Assembly: GCA_905213325.1 (NCBI GenBank)
Contig: CAJMHW010000014.1
Location: 1 to 50,177 of the forward strand
DNA: 50,177 nucleotides
Reading direction: 5' to 3'
Source: Collinsella aerofaciens
GTDB taxonomy: Bacteria > Actinomycetota > Coriobacteriia > Coriobacteriales > Coriobacteriaceae
Shown here: piece after piece, positions 25,188-34,682 of the stretch
How the letters are laid out: each line of letters opens with the position of its first letter
Position numbering within the stretch: position 1 is the stretch's first letter
Notes under the pieces: model-generated
The model's input: the letters and a program-made list of their open reading frames with translations, nothing else
Told to the model about the DNA's origin: nothing
Database searches by the model: none
Translations under genes and position numbers: made by a program

Positions 25188-26537
25188 CTACTCAGTATCC
25201 TTGGCAGAAGCTGCCGCGGCGTTCTCCTGCTCCTGCGCCAGGAGCTGGTTGTCGTACACCTTAAAGAACGGGTACCAGACCACAGCCATGACCACGATCA
25301 AAACGATCGTAAATACCCAGATACGCGGGTCGAGGCACTGGATAAAGCCCTGAACGAAGATGGGGAACGTGCCGCTCACCAAGATGTAGAAGTTAGAGAC
25401 AAGACCCAGTGAGATTGCACCCCAATACAGCAGGGCCGAAATCATACCGCCCAGCACAAACGGAATCATGAGGATCGGGTTGAAGATGATGGGTGCGCCA
25501 AAGATCGCGGGCTCGGAGATACGGAAGAAGCTCGGCACGATCGATGCCTTGCCAAATGCCTTGAGCTGCTGCGACTTTGCCTTAAACGCGCAGAGCGCCA
25601 CAAAAGAGAACGTATTGCCCGTGCCGCCGATGAGGTTGATGACCATCGACATGAGTACCGGGTGGAACTCAAGCGGCTGCCCAGCAGCGTAGAGCGAGGC
25701 GTTGGCAGCAAAGGCGGCAAGCGTGACCGGGGCGGTGATGGGCATCACGATCATGTTGCCGTGGACGCCAAAGCACCAAAACAGCAGCGTCATGAAGCAG
25801 ATAAGCAGTGCGCCGGGCACAGAGTCAACTGCGACGGAAAGCGGGGCAGCGAGCAGCTTCTCGATAACCGAGGGGATGGACAGCGTGGGATCGATCATCT
25901 GGATCAGCAGGTTGCCACCAAAGAAGATGAGGATGTTGACGAGCATAGGCACGATGGCGCCAAAGGTTTCGGACAAAAACGGCGGCACGCCATCGGGCAT
26001 CTTGATGGTGATGCCCTTGGTCTGGCAGAAGCGCGTGACCTCGACGGAGACCAGGGCAACGATGATGGCGGTAAACAGGCCCTGCGCACCCAGATAGGTG
26101 CAGGGGACCGCCTGGAGCACGGACTCATCAGCAAGCTGGTAGTAGGACGACGGCGCCGCGGCGATCAGGAACATCACCAGCGAGGTCATACCGGCGTTAA
26201 GCTTGGGCATCTTGTAGGTGCCCGCCAGGTTATAGGCGATTGCGAACGTCACGATCACCGACAGTATGCCCATCGTCATGTTGAACGGGATGAGCAGCGT
26301 GAGCTTATTGGCCGTGGCAAAATCGAGCCAAGGGCCAAAGACGGACCAGAACCCGCCCTGCGCCACCAGGTCGGCCGTGACCGGCGGGTTGGCGATAATC
26401 ATAAAGACGGCAGAGACCAAGATGAAGCTGATCGCGCTCATAAAGCCCTTTTGCATGGAGGCAAAGTGGCGCTCGGTGCCGCAGAAATTGGCAATAGGGG
26501 TCAGTTTTTCCTGAAGCAGGGTCATGAACTTTTCCAT
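25188..26537 (-). CDS. PTS lactose/cellobiose-family EIIC permease
   Basis: This 449-residue membrane protein forms the sugar channel of the PTS. The N-terminus MEKFMTLLQEKLTPIANFCG and the later NLIGGTGNTFSFVALC and RISEPAIFGAPI segments are typical of CelB/LicC-like EIIC, the last being the conserved substrate-site region. About ten hydrophobic segments are visible. AGGAGG precedes the ATG. It is co-transcribed with EIIB (9-bp gap) and EIIA upstream and the glycosidase downstream. Confidence 0.95.
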   Translation of the reverse strand: MEKFMTLLQEKLTPIANFCGTERHFASMQKGFMSAISFILVSAVFMIIANPPVTADLVAQGGFWSVFGPWLDFATANKLTLLIPFNMTMGILSVIVTFAIAYNLAGTYKMPKLNAGMTSLVMFLIAAAPSSYYQLADESVLQAVPCTYLGAQGLFTAIIVALVSVEVTRFCQTKGITIKMPDGVPPFLSETFGAIVPMLVNILIFFGGNLLIQMIDPTLSIPSVIEKLLAAPLSVAVDSVPGALLICFMTLLFWCFGVHGNMIVMPITAPVTLAAFAANASLYAAGQPLEFHPVLMSMVINLIGGTGNTFSFVALCAFKAKSQQLKAFGKASIVPSFFRISEPAIFGAPIIFNPILMIPFVLGGMISALLYWGAISLGLVSNFYILVSGTFPIFVQGFIQCLDPRIWVFTIVLIVVMAVVWYPFFKVYDNQLLAQEQENAAAASAKDTE

Positions 26538-26546
26538 GGTCGCCTC

Positions 26547-26840
26547 CTAGCCCAACAGCGACTGGGCGAGTGCCAGCACGTTGGCGGCGTTGCCCATGCC
26601 GTAGTCCTGTGCGGGGATGACCGCGGTCGGCTTACCGCTCCCCTGCTTGACGGTGTTGAGCTGGTAGGACACCTGCGGCCCCAAGAGCAGCACGTCATAA
26701 TCGGCACAGGTCTCCTGATACTCGCCGATACCCACCGCATCGATATCGAGCTCGATGCCGTTTTGCTCCGCGTATTTCTCGAGTTTCTTCATCAGAATGC
26801 TTGTAGACAGGCCAGCTGCGCAAACAAGAAGGATCTTCAT
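26547..26840 (-). CDS. PTS lactose/cellobiose-family EIIB
   Basis: A 97-residue cytoplasmic phospho-carrier. MKILLVCAAGLSTS carries the phosphorylated Cys7, typical of the EIIB-Lac/Cel fold. It passes phosphate from EIIA to the sugar bound by EIIC. The start is the ATG with AAGGGA upstream; the 25-codon upstream extension is rejected. It lies 46 bp downstream of EIIA. Confidence 0.95.
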   Translation of the reverse strand: MKILLVCAAGLSTSILMKKLEKYAEQNGIELDIDAVGIGEYQETCADYDVLLLGPQVSYQLNTVKQGSGKPTAVIPAQDYGMGNAANVLALAQSLLG

Positions 26841-26886
26841 AAGGGATTCCCTTCGCATTGATTGGTTGGATAGTCGCCGCACGCCG

Positions 26887-27213
26887 TTAGGCGTTCTTGG
26901 CTGCAGTGCGCTCATACAGGCAGATCAGCTCCTGCACGAGCTCCTGAGCAAGCATGGAGCACATGAGGTGGTCCTGAGCATGGACCAGCAACACATCCAC
27001 CGACAGATGCTCGCCCGCCGCCTCGGTCGAAAGCAGCTGCGTTTGGATGTGGTGAGCCTTGATTCCCGCATCCTTTGACTGCTTCATGAGTTTGGCGGCA
27101 GCGTCAAAATCCCCCGCCTTTGCCTTTTCAAGGGCTTCGAAGGCAAGGCTGCGTGCCTCTCCCGCTGCAGCGACCAGCTGAAACGAAACCATCTCGGTTC
27201 CCTGATCGTCCAT
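26887..27213 (-). CDS. PTS lactose/cellobiose-family EIIA
   Basis: A 108-residue helical trimer-forming subunit. LLVHAQDHLM contains the phospho-histidine His78 and the metal-binding Asp81. It takes phosphate from HPr and passes it to EIIB. GAGGAG lies upstream of the ATG. It is the first gene of the EIIA-EIIB-EIIC-glycosidase operon, 119 bp after the PRD regulator. That gap holds GAATATTC (27250-27257) within an A/T-rich stretch but no clear promoter. Confidence 0.95.
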   Translation of the reverse strand: MDDQGTEMVSFQLVAAAGEARSLAFEALEKAKAGDFDAAAKLMKQSKDAGIKAHHIQTQLLSTEAAGEHLSVDVLLVHAQDHLMCSMLAQELVQELICLYERTAAKNA

Positions 27214-27332
27214 AACGGTCTCCTCTCCCGTGATGTCTGGTTTGTACTTGAATATTCGAAACACCTATCTCCCGCCCGCAATCCTCGAGGTTTATTGCAG
27301 GTAGACTGACAGGGTCATCGACAAAAGAAGTC

Positions 27333-29228
27333 TTAAGCCGTATGCGCTTGCACAAGCGCCATCAGCTCATGCCAGGACCGGCGCTCGCGTAAGCGCTCGA
27401 CCCCCTGGCGGTCCATAAAGATCTCAGCGAGCAGCGAGCTCAAGATCCGCGCCTCATCGCCGCCCGACCGGGCAAACGACACCATAAAGACGATATCGAC
27501 CTCATGGCCGTATTCGTCCCAAAGAATGGGATGTTCGAGCAGGCCCACGGTAACAAAGGCCTCGGCGCTCAAAGGATGCATCCCATGGGGCATGGCCACC
27601 CCATTGCCAAACGAGGTGGCACTCGCGCTCTCGCGCTCGGCAACCTCTTGGGCAAACTGGGCATCGACACGGCCGCTCTCGACGGCGCGCTCGGAGAGAT
27701 ATCGGAGAACGGCCTGCTTCGACGACGCCTCAACGCGGTTGAAGAACAGGGCACGGCTAAAGAAAGCGCTCAGGGAGTCCGATTGCGCAGCGTCATCACT
27801 CAGCACCTTGCGGATAGCGTTGACATCGCTCGTCTCCAAGAAGAAATCGACCTCGCGGACGGGCACAGGCAACTTGACGTTGAGCGGCACCGTTGTGAAC
27901 ACGTAGTCGATGTGCGAAAAGTCGAGCGTTCCCACGCGGGCGACGTCGCATGTCTCAATCGACTCGATATACATACCAAACTGCTTGCGGTACTGGTGCT
28001 CGAGCATACGGGCGCTTCCCGCTCCCGAGGCGCACACGATCAGGATGCGTTTGCGACGCGGCTGGTCGGCTTGCTGCTCGAGGGCCAGGGCAAATGCCAT
28101 GGCGATGTAGCCGAGCTCCTCATCAGAGGGCTGGCTGCCAAAATGACGCTCGAGTACCTGCGAGGTGCCGGCCGCCATCGAATAGGCCAACGGAAACCTC
28201 GTCTTGATATCGGGCAGCATGGGGTTATCCATATGCATGTGATATTCAAGGCGATAACCCAGAGGGCCAATATGCCGAGCAAGGTTCATGCGAAGTTCAA
28301 GATCGCTGCTAAAGTCAAACCTAAACTCATCGTTGACCGCACGTACCATCTCGGAAGCAATCTCCCACATCTCGTCCGAGATAACGGCAGAGCCCTTCTC
28401 GGGCACGCCCGTGCCCCTGCCGAGCAAATGGATTGCGATAAAGGCAACCTCTTCTCGGGGCATGCTCACGCCCAGGGCATCCTTGATGTTTGCGGCAATC
28501 TGGAAAGCCGCGGCGTATTCGCGCGTTCCCTCCAGTTTTTGAACGTCCGATTCTGCAGCTGGGACATAGCAGCCCTGCTCGATGCGGCCAAGAGCGATGT
28601 AAAGATGCATGATGAGATTGCGGGATGCCAGCGAGCTCACCGTGACGGGCGAGGCCGTCAGGGCATCGTCCACACATGCGGCGATGGCCCGCAGGTGCTC
28701 GGCGAGCTTTGCATCGTCGGTGTCGGGCAACACGGGCCTCACCAGCGAGGCCAGGCACAGGCGCCGTTGCGACTCCCCGCCCGCAACGCGGATTCCGTAG
28801 CGTGGGCGCTTTTCAAGCGTTAAGTCAAATTGGGCGAGTTTCTGCTCTACCAGACGCATGTCATTGGACAGAGTCCGCGCCGAAACGTAGAGTAAATCCG
28901 CATACTCCTCAATCGTCACCCACTGGGACCGCATTAGGAGGTCGTTAAGAAGGAAGGACACACGGCCGTCGCGCGTATCAGGAATGCCCGGATGGGCCAG
29001 AGCCGCACCGTCTAGCAAGCGAGCAAGCTCATCTGCATGTGCAACATCGATACGATATTGCCCTTTGCTGCCAACGATGCGTGCAACCCCCGCAAGCTTG
29101 TCGTTTGCGCGATGGATATAGTTTCTCACGGCGCGCTCGCTTACCTCGAGACGCTTGGCAAGCACCGCGACAGCGACAGGCTGATCGTCCTCGATCATAT
29201 TTACAAGCTGCTTAACGCGAGCATCCAT
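27333..29228 (-). CDS. PRD-containing PTS-regulated transcriptional activator (LicR/MtlR type)
   Basis: This 631-residue regulator has the order winged helix-turn-helix (1-65), a second helix-turn-helix/Mga-like region (about 85-150), PRD1 (about 175-285), PRD2 (about 290-395), an EIIB-like domain with CASGAGSARM (Cys near 400) and an EIIA-fructose/mannitol-like domain with NGVAMPHG (His near 547). PTS enzymes phosphorylate such proteins to couple activity to sugar supply. It is a DNA-binding activator type, not a BglG RNA-binding antiterminator. GGAGGAGG precedes the ATG. The adjacent EIIABC-glycosidase operon is the likely target. Confidence 0.93.
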   Translation of the reverse strand: MDARVKQLVNMIEDDQPVAVAVLAKRLEVSERAVRNYIHRANDKLAGVARIVGSKGQYRIDVAHADELARLLDGAALAHPGIPDTRDGRVSFLLNDLLMRSQWVTIEEYADLLYVSARTLSNDMRLVEQKLAQFDLTLEKRPRYGIRVAGGESQRRLCLASLVRPVLPDTDDAKLAEHLRAIAACVDDALTASPVTVSSLASRNLIMHLYIALGRIEQGCYVPAAESDVQKLEGTREYAAAFQIAANIKDALGVSMPREEVAFIAIHLLGRGTGVPEKGSAVISDEMWEIASEMVRAVNDEFRFDFSSDLELRMNLARHIGPLGYRLEYHMHMDNPMLPDIKTRFPLAYSMAAGTSQVLERHFGSQPSDEELGYIAMAFALALEQQADQPRRKRILIVCASGAGSARMLEHQYRKQFGMYIESIETCDVARVGTLDFSHIDYVFTTVPLNVKLPVPVREVDFFLETSDVNAIRKVLSDDAAQSDSLSAFFSRALFFNRVEASSKQAVLRYLSERAVESGRVDAQFAQEVAERESASATSFGNGVAMPHGMHPLSAEAFVTVGLLEHPILWDEYGHEVDIVFMVSFARSGGDEARILSSLLAEIFMDRQGVERLRERRSWHELMALVQAHTA

Positions 29229-29377
29229 GTCCTCCTCCTTTCCCTGCGTCTAGTCTAACGCGGTAAAGAATGACACTCCACGTCGCGCTCGTTCCGCCAA
29301 CGCGGAACAGGTTGCGGGGAGTCCAGCTGAACTTATAGGGAGCACGGAGAGAGGGCCCGAAAGCAATGCGTCGGTGT

Positions 29378-29476
29378 GAGATGCGCTTTCCGCAGTCATT
29401 GGGGACAGATTTAAATTAGTAGTCATTGAGGACGTTCTTGTTTGACTAGTCGTTTAAGAACGTCCCCAATGACTAC
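29378..29476. repeat. Palindromic repeat related to the element at 23288
   Basis: GAGATGCGCTTTCCG (29378-29392) is followed by AGTCATTGGGGACAG and by a 21-bp inverted repeat (29419-29439 with 29456-29476, 20 of 21 paired, 16-nt loop). GGGGACAGATTTAAATTAGT here matches the sequence at 23296 at most positions. The rest of the 373-bp gap (29229-29601) holds the arcC terminator and no gene. Confidence 0.75.
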
Positions 29477-29500
29477 CCACCCATCGGGGACTAGGTAAAT

Positions 29501-30546
29501 AGCAAAAGCCCCGCAGTCGGAGCGGACTGCGGGGCTCATGAAGAGAGGCTAGTCTGTGGGCGCTTTGCCTGGCGCCCACGAGAGAGGCAACAGAGTAGAG
29601 ACTACTCGTGGATGCGGGTACCGGAGAGACCGGCCATGGTCTCGGCGGCCTTGTCCAGAGCACCGATGATGCAGGTGCGGCCCTTGCGGGAACGGGCGAA
29701 CTTGATGGCGGCGCGGACCTTGGGCTCCATGGAACCCTTGCCGAACTGACCCTCGTCGGCCAGGCGCTCGGCCTCGTCGGCGGTGAGGTCCTCGAGCTCC
29801 TCCTGGTTGGGCTTGCCAAAGTTGATGGCGACATGCTCGACGGCGGTCAGCAGGAACAGAACGTCGGCGTCGCAGTCCTCGGCCAGCAGCTCGCCGCCCA
29901 GGTCCTTGTCGATGACGGCGGGAATGCCCTTGTAGCAGCCCTTGTTCTCGTAGTCGCGGACGACGGGGATGCCGCCGCCACCGCAGGCGATGACGATGAA
30001 CTCGTTGTCGAGCAGGTTGAGGATGGAGTCAGCCTCGACGATCTTCTTGGGATCGGGGGAGGCGACGACGCGACGCCAGCCGCGGCCGGAATCCTCGACG
30101 AAGACCTTGGAGGGATCCTCGGCCATGAACTCCTTGGCCTGCTCCTCGGTGTAGAAGGGGCCGATCGGCTTGGTCGGGTTCTTGAACGCGGGATCGTCGG
30201 GATCGCACTCGATCTGGGTGACGACGGTGGCGGCGTGCCAACGCTTATAGCGCTTGTGCATCTCGCGGCCGATGCCCTGCTGCAGGTGGTAGCCGATGTA
30301 GCCCTGGGACATGGCGCCGCACTCGGGCAGCGGCATCTCGGGGGTGCCGATGGCATCGTGGGCAGCAGCGAAGGCGTTCTGGATCATGCCGACCTGCGGG
30401 CCGTTGCCGTGGGTGATGATGATCTCGTTGCCCTGCTCGATGAGACCGAGGAGAGCGTGGGCGGTGTTGCTCACGGCCTCGATCTGCTCGACGGGGTTGT
30501 TGCCGAGGGCGTTGCCGCCAAGGGCGACGACAATACGATCGGGCTT
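29501..30546 (-). repeat. Direct repeat, copy 1 (arcC with its terminator)
   Basis: Identical to 36632-37677 except for one base I could find (A at 30520, G at 37651). It covers the terminator, the 3' region and all but the first codons of arcC. Both copies have the same orientation, 7,131 bp apart. Confidence 0.95.
29503..29536 (-). terminator. Intrinsic terminator of the arc operon (arcC copy 1)
   Basis: AGCCCCGCAGTC and GACTGCGGGGCT form a perfect 12-bp stem with a 6-nt loop, followed on the minus strand by TTTGCT. It lies about 65 bp past the arcC stop codon. Confidence 0.85.
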
Positions 30547-30564
30547 ACCGTACGGTTTACTCAT
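29602..30564 (-). CDS. arcC: Carbamate kinase, copy 1
   Basis: This 320-residue enzyme makes ATP and carbamate from carbamoyl phosphate and ADP, the last step of arginine fermentation. VVALGGNALG opens the amino-acid-kinase fold, followed by THGNGPQVG, then CGGGGIPV and DKDLGGELLA of the nucleotide site. It is the last gene of the arcD-arcA-arcB-arcC run, 23 bp after arcB. The protein differs from copy 2 only at residue 5 (Tyr here, Leu there). Its ribosome-binding site is weak, so coupling to arcB is likely. Confidence 0.96.
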   Translation of the reverse strand: MSKPYGKPDRIVVALGGNALGNNPVEQIEAVSNTAHALLGLIEQGNEIIITHGNGPQVGMIQNAFAAAHDAIGTPEMPLPECGAMSQGYIGYHLQQGIGREMHKRYKRWHAATVVTQIECDPDDPAFKNPTKPIGPFYTEEQAKEFMAEDPSKVFVEDSGRGWRRVVASPDPKKIVEADSILNLLDNEFIVIACGGGGIPVVRDYENKGCYKGIPAVIDKDLGGELLAEDCDADVLFLLTAVEHVAINFGKPNQEELEDLTADEAERLADEGQFGKGSMEPKVRAAIKFARSRKGRTCIIGALDKAAETMAGLSGTRIHE

Positions 30565-30587
30565 AGTGTTCGTTCACTTCCCAGCTA

Positions 30588-31595
30588 TTAGCGAAGCGTC
30601 GCGTACATCATGGCCTTAATGGTATGCATGCGGTTCTCGGCCTCCTGGAACACACGAGACTGCGCGCTCTCAAAGACCTCGTCGGAAACCTCCATCTCGG
30701 TCACGCCGAACTTCTCGGCAATCTCGGCGCCGATGGTGGTCTGCGTATCGTGGAAGCTCGGCAGGCAGTGCATAAAGATGGCGCCGGGGTTTGCCTTGGC
30801 CATGACCTCGGGCGTTACTCGATAGGGAGAGAGAAGATCGATTCGGCTCTTCCACAGCTCCTCAGCCTGGCCCATACCGACCCAAACGTCCGTATAGATC
30901 ACGTCTGCATCCTTGACGCCCTCCTCGATATCCTCAGTGAGCTGGATCGTGCAGCCATTCTGAGCGGCGATCTCCTGGCAGCGCTCAAGAAGCTCGGGAT
31001 CGAAGTGCGTGGCGCCCTCGACATCGCCCTTGGGTCCGCAGGAGCAGAAGTTAATGCCGAGCTTGGCGCAGATAACCATCAGGGAGTCGCTGACGTTGCC
31101 CTGCTCCTTGCCCATATAGGTGAGCTTCATGCCGCGCGTGTCGCCAAACTCCTCACGCATGGTAAGAATGTCGGCAAGGGCCTGGGTGGGATGGTACTCA
31201 TTGGTCAGACCGTTCCAGACGGGAACGCCAGCCTTGGCGGCAAGCTCCTCGACGATAGACTGGTCAGAACCACGGTACTCGATACCGTCATACATACGGC
31301 CGAGCACGCGGGCGGTATCCTCGATGGACTCTTTCTTGCCCATCTGCGACGAGCCGGGGTCGAGGTAGGTCACGCCCATACCCAGGTCCATACCGCCGAC
31401 CTCAAAGGCACAGCGCGTGCGCGTTGAGGTCTTCTCAAACAGCAGGACAATGTTCTTGCCCTCGAGAAAGCGGTGCGGATAACCGGCGCGCTTCATATCC
31501 TTGAAGTTCTTTGAGAGGTCGAGCATGTACTCGATTTCCTCGGACGTAAAGTCAAGCAGGGTAAGAACGCTTCGACCAGAAAGATTAAGAGCCAT
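30588..31595 (-). CDS. arcB: Ornithine carbamoyltransferase (catabolic)
   Basis: This 335-residue enzyme converts citrulline and phosphate into ornithine and carbamoyl phosphate. STRTR (57-61) binds the phosphate of carbamoyl phosphate, EYHPTQALAD is the carbamoyl site, and MHCLPSFHD is the ornithine-side motif. The length and the arc context point to the catabolic form. The start is the ATG with AAAGGA upstream; the 20-codon extension is rejected. It sits between arcA (86-bp gap) and arcC. Confidence 0.97.
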   Translation of the reverse strand: MALNLSGRSVLTLLDFTSEEIEYMLDLSKNFKDMKRAGYPHRFLEGKNIVLLFEKTSTRTRCAFEVGGMDLGMGVTYLDPGSSQMGKKESIEDTARVLGRMYDGIEYRGSDQSIVEELAAKAGVPVWNGLTNEYHPTQALADILTMREEFGDTRGMKLTYMGKEQGNVSDSLMVICAKLGINFCSCGPKGDVEGATHFDPELLERCQEIAAQNGCTIQLTEDIEEGVKDADVIYTDVWVGMGQAEELWKSRIDLLSPYRVTPEVMAKANPGAIFMHCLPSFHDTQTTIGAEIAEKFGVTEMEVSDEVFESAQSRVFQEAENRMHTIKAMMYATLR

Positions 31596-31681
31596 GATTT
31601 GAGTCCTTTCGATTGTTGGAACACACAAGGAGGGATGGGCGGCGCAGACGCACACGCGCCGCCCAGATACGCTAAAGCTGA

Positions 31682-32926
31682 CTAGATTTCCTCACGCCAG
31701 AACGGCATGGTCATGCAGCGCGGGCCGCCGCGACCGCGAGAAAGCTCCTCGGAGGGAGCGACGAGCAGCTCGACGCCAGCCTTGTAAAGAGCATCGTTGG
31801 TGACAACGTTGCGCTCATACACGCAGACCTTGCCCGGTGCGACCGCAAGAGTGTTGGAACCATCGTTCCACTGCTCACGGGAAGCCTCGATCGGATCGCC
31901 GCCACCGCACTCAATCATGGTGATATGGTCCATACCCGTCGCAAGCTCGAGGATATGCTGCAGGGTGCCCTCGAGTTCCTCGATATGCACCTCCCCCTCC
32001 GAATCGCCCTTGGTCAAGCGGTAGGCACGAAGCGTCTGGTAGATGCCGGGATAGACCGTGAACTTATCGCGATCGACCTGCGTGCAGACGGTGTCGAGGT
32101 GCATGTAGGCATAGCCGTGCGGAATCTTGATGGCATAGATGTTCTCGATCTCGGCCTCATCGGAACCCCAGAACATATTCTTGGCGAGCTCATCGATGGC
32201 TGCAGTCTGGGTGCGCTCGGAAATACCGATGGCGAGCGTCTTGGCGTTGATGTTGAGGATATCGCCGCCCTCGATATGCCACTCGCTGTTGTGGTCGTAC
32301 CAGATGGGGCTACCGGCGTAATCGGGATGGTTGCGCAGCACCGTTTCGTAGAAGATTACCTCGCGGTTGCGCTGATTCCAGTACATGCGGTTCATGGTAG
32401 CGCCCTTGCCCACGACAGCCAGAGGGTCACGGGAGAAATACGAGGCCGGCATGGGGAACAGCACCATATCGTCAGCCTTCAACTCCTCGCCGTCCATACT
32501 GGCAAGAGAACCGCCAACCTTGGGGATCTCGAGGTCGCGAACGTAGAGGCCGCCCATGGCAGCAAGGACAAACTCCTTGTTGTCCTTAATCGAATCAAGC
32601 TTCTCGACAACGGCCTGGCGAAGGGCCGCGTTGGAGATGCCGGACTCACCCATGAACTTCATCATGAACTCTGCGCGAGTGCCCTCGACTTTGTCAAACG
32701 TCTCAGCGAGCAGCTCTTCCATATAGACGACCTCGGCGCCAGCGCCGCGAAGAAGGTCGGTAAACTGATCGTGCTCTTTCTGGGCATAGTCCAGATAGAA
32801 CGCGTCGTGAATCCAAACGCGGTCGAAATCCTCCGCCTTCATGTTTACAAGATCCATACCGGGGCGATGGACGCACACCTTCTTGAGGGCGCCAATCTCG
32901 CTATGAACGTTCAGTCCTTTGTTCAT
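31682..32926 (-). CDS. arcA: Arginine deiminase
   Basis: This 414-residue enzyme hydrolyses arginine to citrulline and ammonia. Motifs follow the family: FSRDP, NRMYWNQRNRE, HIEGGD, HLDT with the catalytic His/Asp, and RGGPRCMTMP with the nucleophile Cys404. AAGGA lies upstream of the ATG. It is the second gene of the operon after the YfcC-type carrier. A diverged paralogue lies at 34683-35933. The reaction also raises pH, which helps acid tolerance. Confidence 0.97.
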   Translation of the reverse strand: MNKGLNVHSEIGALKKVCVHRPGMDLVNMKAEDFDRVWIHDAFYLDYAQKEHDQFTDLLRGAGAEVVYMEELLAETFDKVEGTRAEFMMKFMGESGISNAALRQAVVEKLDSIKDNKEFVLAAMGGLYVRDLEIPKVGGSLASMDGEELKADDMVLFPMPASYFSRDPLAVVGKGATMNRMYWNQRNREVIFYETVLRNHPDYAGSPIWYDHNSEWHIEGGDILNINAKTLAIGISERTQTAAIDELAKNMFWGSDEAEIENIYAIKIPHGYAYMHLDTVCTQVDRDKFTVYPGIYQTLRAYRLTKGDSEGEVHIEELEGTLQHILELATGMDHITMIECGGGDPIEASREQWNDGSNTLAVAPGKVCVYERNVVTNDALYKAGVELLVAPSEELSRGRGGPRCMTMPFWREEI

Positions 32927-32968
32927 CTCTATCCTTCTTTCTCACAACTTGTATGTGGGGTTTTGCAT

Positions 32969-34405
32969 TTACGGCAGGGGGATAAGACCCGAAACCGCAG
33001 TGAATGCCATGCAGATAACGCTTACGACCAGGAAGAATTTCCAAGCGACCTTCCACCACTGGCCTAGCGGAATCTTGCAGACGCCAAGACCGGCAACGAG
33101 CATCGCGCTTGTTGGCGAAATGAGAGACATGGCCGCGCTGCCCATGGAAAGACCAGTAACTGCGGCCTCGGGGTTTAAGCCCATCAGCTCAACAAGCGGG
33201 CCGAAAATGGGAATCGTAAGAGCAGCGATGCCCGAGGAGCTCGGAACGAGGATCGACAGAAGGTTATCCACGACATAGAGAATGCTCGTAAAGATAACTG
33301 CCGGAACTCCGGAGAGAGCCGTGGCGAGCGTGTTGAGAATCGTATCGATGATGAGGCCGTCATTGGCGATTACGAGGATTCCGCGGGCGAGGCCAACAAC
33401 GATGGCAGAGAACGCGAAGTCTGCAATTCCCTTAACGAACTCGCCAGCGATCTCCTTCTCATTCATCCCGGAAACAACACCCGAAAGAAGGGCCATGGCC
33501 AAGAAAATCGCAGAGATTTCGTTCATGTACCAGCCCTGGGCCACCAGACCCCAAATGATGGCGGCAAGTCCAAGCACGAAAATAACCATAACGGCTTTCT
33601 GCCTACCGGTGAACTCGCTATCGAGGAGATTCTCGTCCGCACCAAACTCTTTGCGCTTCTCGATATCATCGTGGAAAGCTGGGGATGCCTCGGGATTCTT
33701 CTTAACCTTGAGGGCATACATCACAACCCATGCGATGGCAACTGCAGTGAGCACGACAAGGGCGATAGTACGCAACCAAAGCTGGGGGTTGCCCTGGATA
33801 CCGAGGATGCCCTGGGAAATCAGGACGTTGAACGGGTTTACGGTAGATGCGATGTATCCGATACGGGCACCCACAAACACCGTCATGAACGCTGTAATTG
33901 AGTCGAAGCCCATGGCCATCATGATCGGCATAAGAATCGCAAAGAACGGAAGCGTCTCCTCTGCCATACCAAAGGTGCTGCCGCCCAAAGCAAAAAGCAC
34001 CATTAGGATCGGAATGATGAGGACGTCCTTGCTCTTGAACTTCTTCACCACTCGGGCGACGCCGCTCGTGATGGCTCCGGTCGCCGTGATGACCTGGAAG
34101 GAACCTCCCACGATCATAATGAATGCAACGACCTCGACCGCTTGCTGGATGCCGATCGCAGGGGCCTCAAGTACTTCGAAGATGCCTTGGCGAAGATCGA
34201 CCTCGTTGCCGTCCTCGTCCGTATAGACCTTATCGACAGGCTCATAGGTGCCCGAGACCGTTACCTCGCGACCGTTAACCTCCTGGCGCTCAAACGAACC
34301 CGAAGGCACGACCCAGGTCAGAACGGCAAATACGGCCATCAAGACGAGAATGATGGTGTACACGTGCGGGACTCGAAGAGTGCGCTTCTTTTCTGTCTCT
34401 GCCAT
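32969..34405 (-). CDS. YfcC-family carrier, probable arginine/ornithine antiporter
   Basis: This 478-residue protein has about 11-12 membrane helices and belongs to the YfcC/DcuC-like group (RVPHVYTIILVLMAVFAVLTWVVPSG shortened here to its start RVPHVYTI; later GGSTFGMAEETLPFF and VPSSSGIAALTIPI). Members adjacent to arc genes are taken to exchange arginine for ornithine. It fills the ArcD role here but is not of the classical APC-type ArcD family. AAGGAGGAG precedes the ATG. It is the first gene of the operon, divergent from the second arcA. Confidence 0.9.
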   Translation of the reverse strand: MAETEKKRTLRVPHVYTIILVLMAVFAVLTWVVPSGSFERQEVNGREVTVSGTYEPVDKVYTDEDGNEVDLRQGIFEVLEAPAIGIQQAVEVVAFIMIVGGSFQVITATGAITSGVARVVKKFKSKDVLIIPILMVLFALGGSTFGMAEETLPFFAILMPIMMAMGFDSITAFMTVFVGARIGYIASTVNPFNVLISQGILGIQGNPQLWLRTIALVVLTAVAIAWVVMYALKVKKNPEASPAFHDDIEKRKEFGADENLLDSEFTGRQKAVMVIFVLGLAAIIWGLVAQGWYMNEISAIFLAMALLSGVVSGMNEKEIAGEFVKGIADFAFSAIVVGLARGILVIANDGLIIDTILNTLATALSGVPAVIFTSILYVVDNLLSILVPSSSGIAALTIPIFGPLVELMGLNPEAAVTGLSMGSAAMSLISPTSAMLVAGLGVCKIPLGQWWKVAWKFFLVVSVICMAFTAVSGLIPLP

Positions 34406-34524
34406 CTCTCCTCCTTAATTCAGGGGTTTTTCGTTGCCGGCAAAGCCATTGTGTCATCGCGCAAAACACCCTTCCGTCTCTTCGCCCGCCAACGAAGCGC
34501 ATCGACCCGTAAACGGATTCCAGA

Positions 34525-34620
34525 TTGATGTAATTCGTCAATTGTCTCTTTAAATAGATGTTTAACATCAATTACTAGCCTTGTTCATGCCATTCTCCTG
34601 TGACAAATATGATGTAAATT
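34525..34620. promoter_or_regulatory. Repeated GATGT(A/T)AA motifs between the divergent arc operons
   Basis: TTGATGTAATT (34525-34535), the palindrome GATGTTTAACATC (34557-34569) and TGATGTAAATT (34610-34620) share a core. They lie in the A/T-rich gap 34406-34682 between the arcD-like gene and the second arcA. They could be sites for the XRE regulator encoded at 35935 or for an ArgR-type protein. I see no unambiguous -35/-10 pair. Confidence 0.5.
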
Positions 34621-34682
34621 GAATCAATCTCGTAATGTGCCACTATGGAAGCAATCAATACTCATCGCCAAAGCGAGGTCTT

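Noticed and set aside
29608..30591. Plus-strand open frames opposite both arcC copies
   Set aside because: Gly/Val/Asp/Leu-rich antisense frames; identical in both copies only because arcC is.
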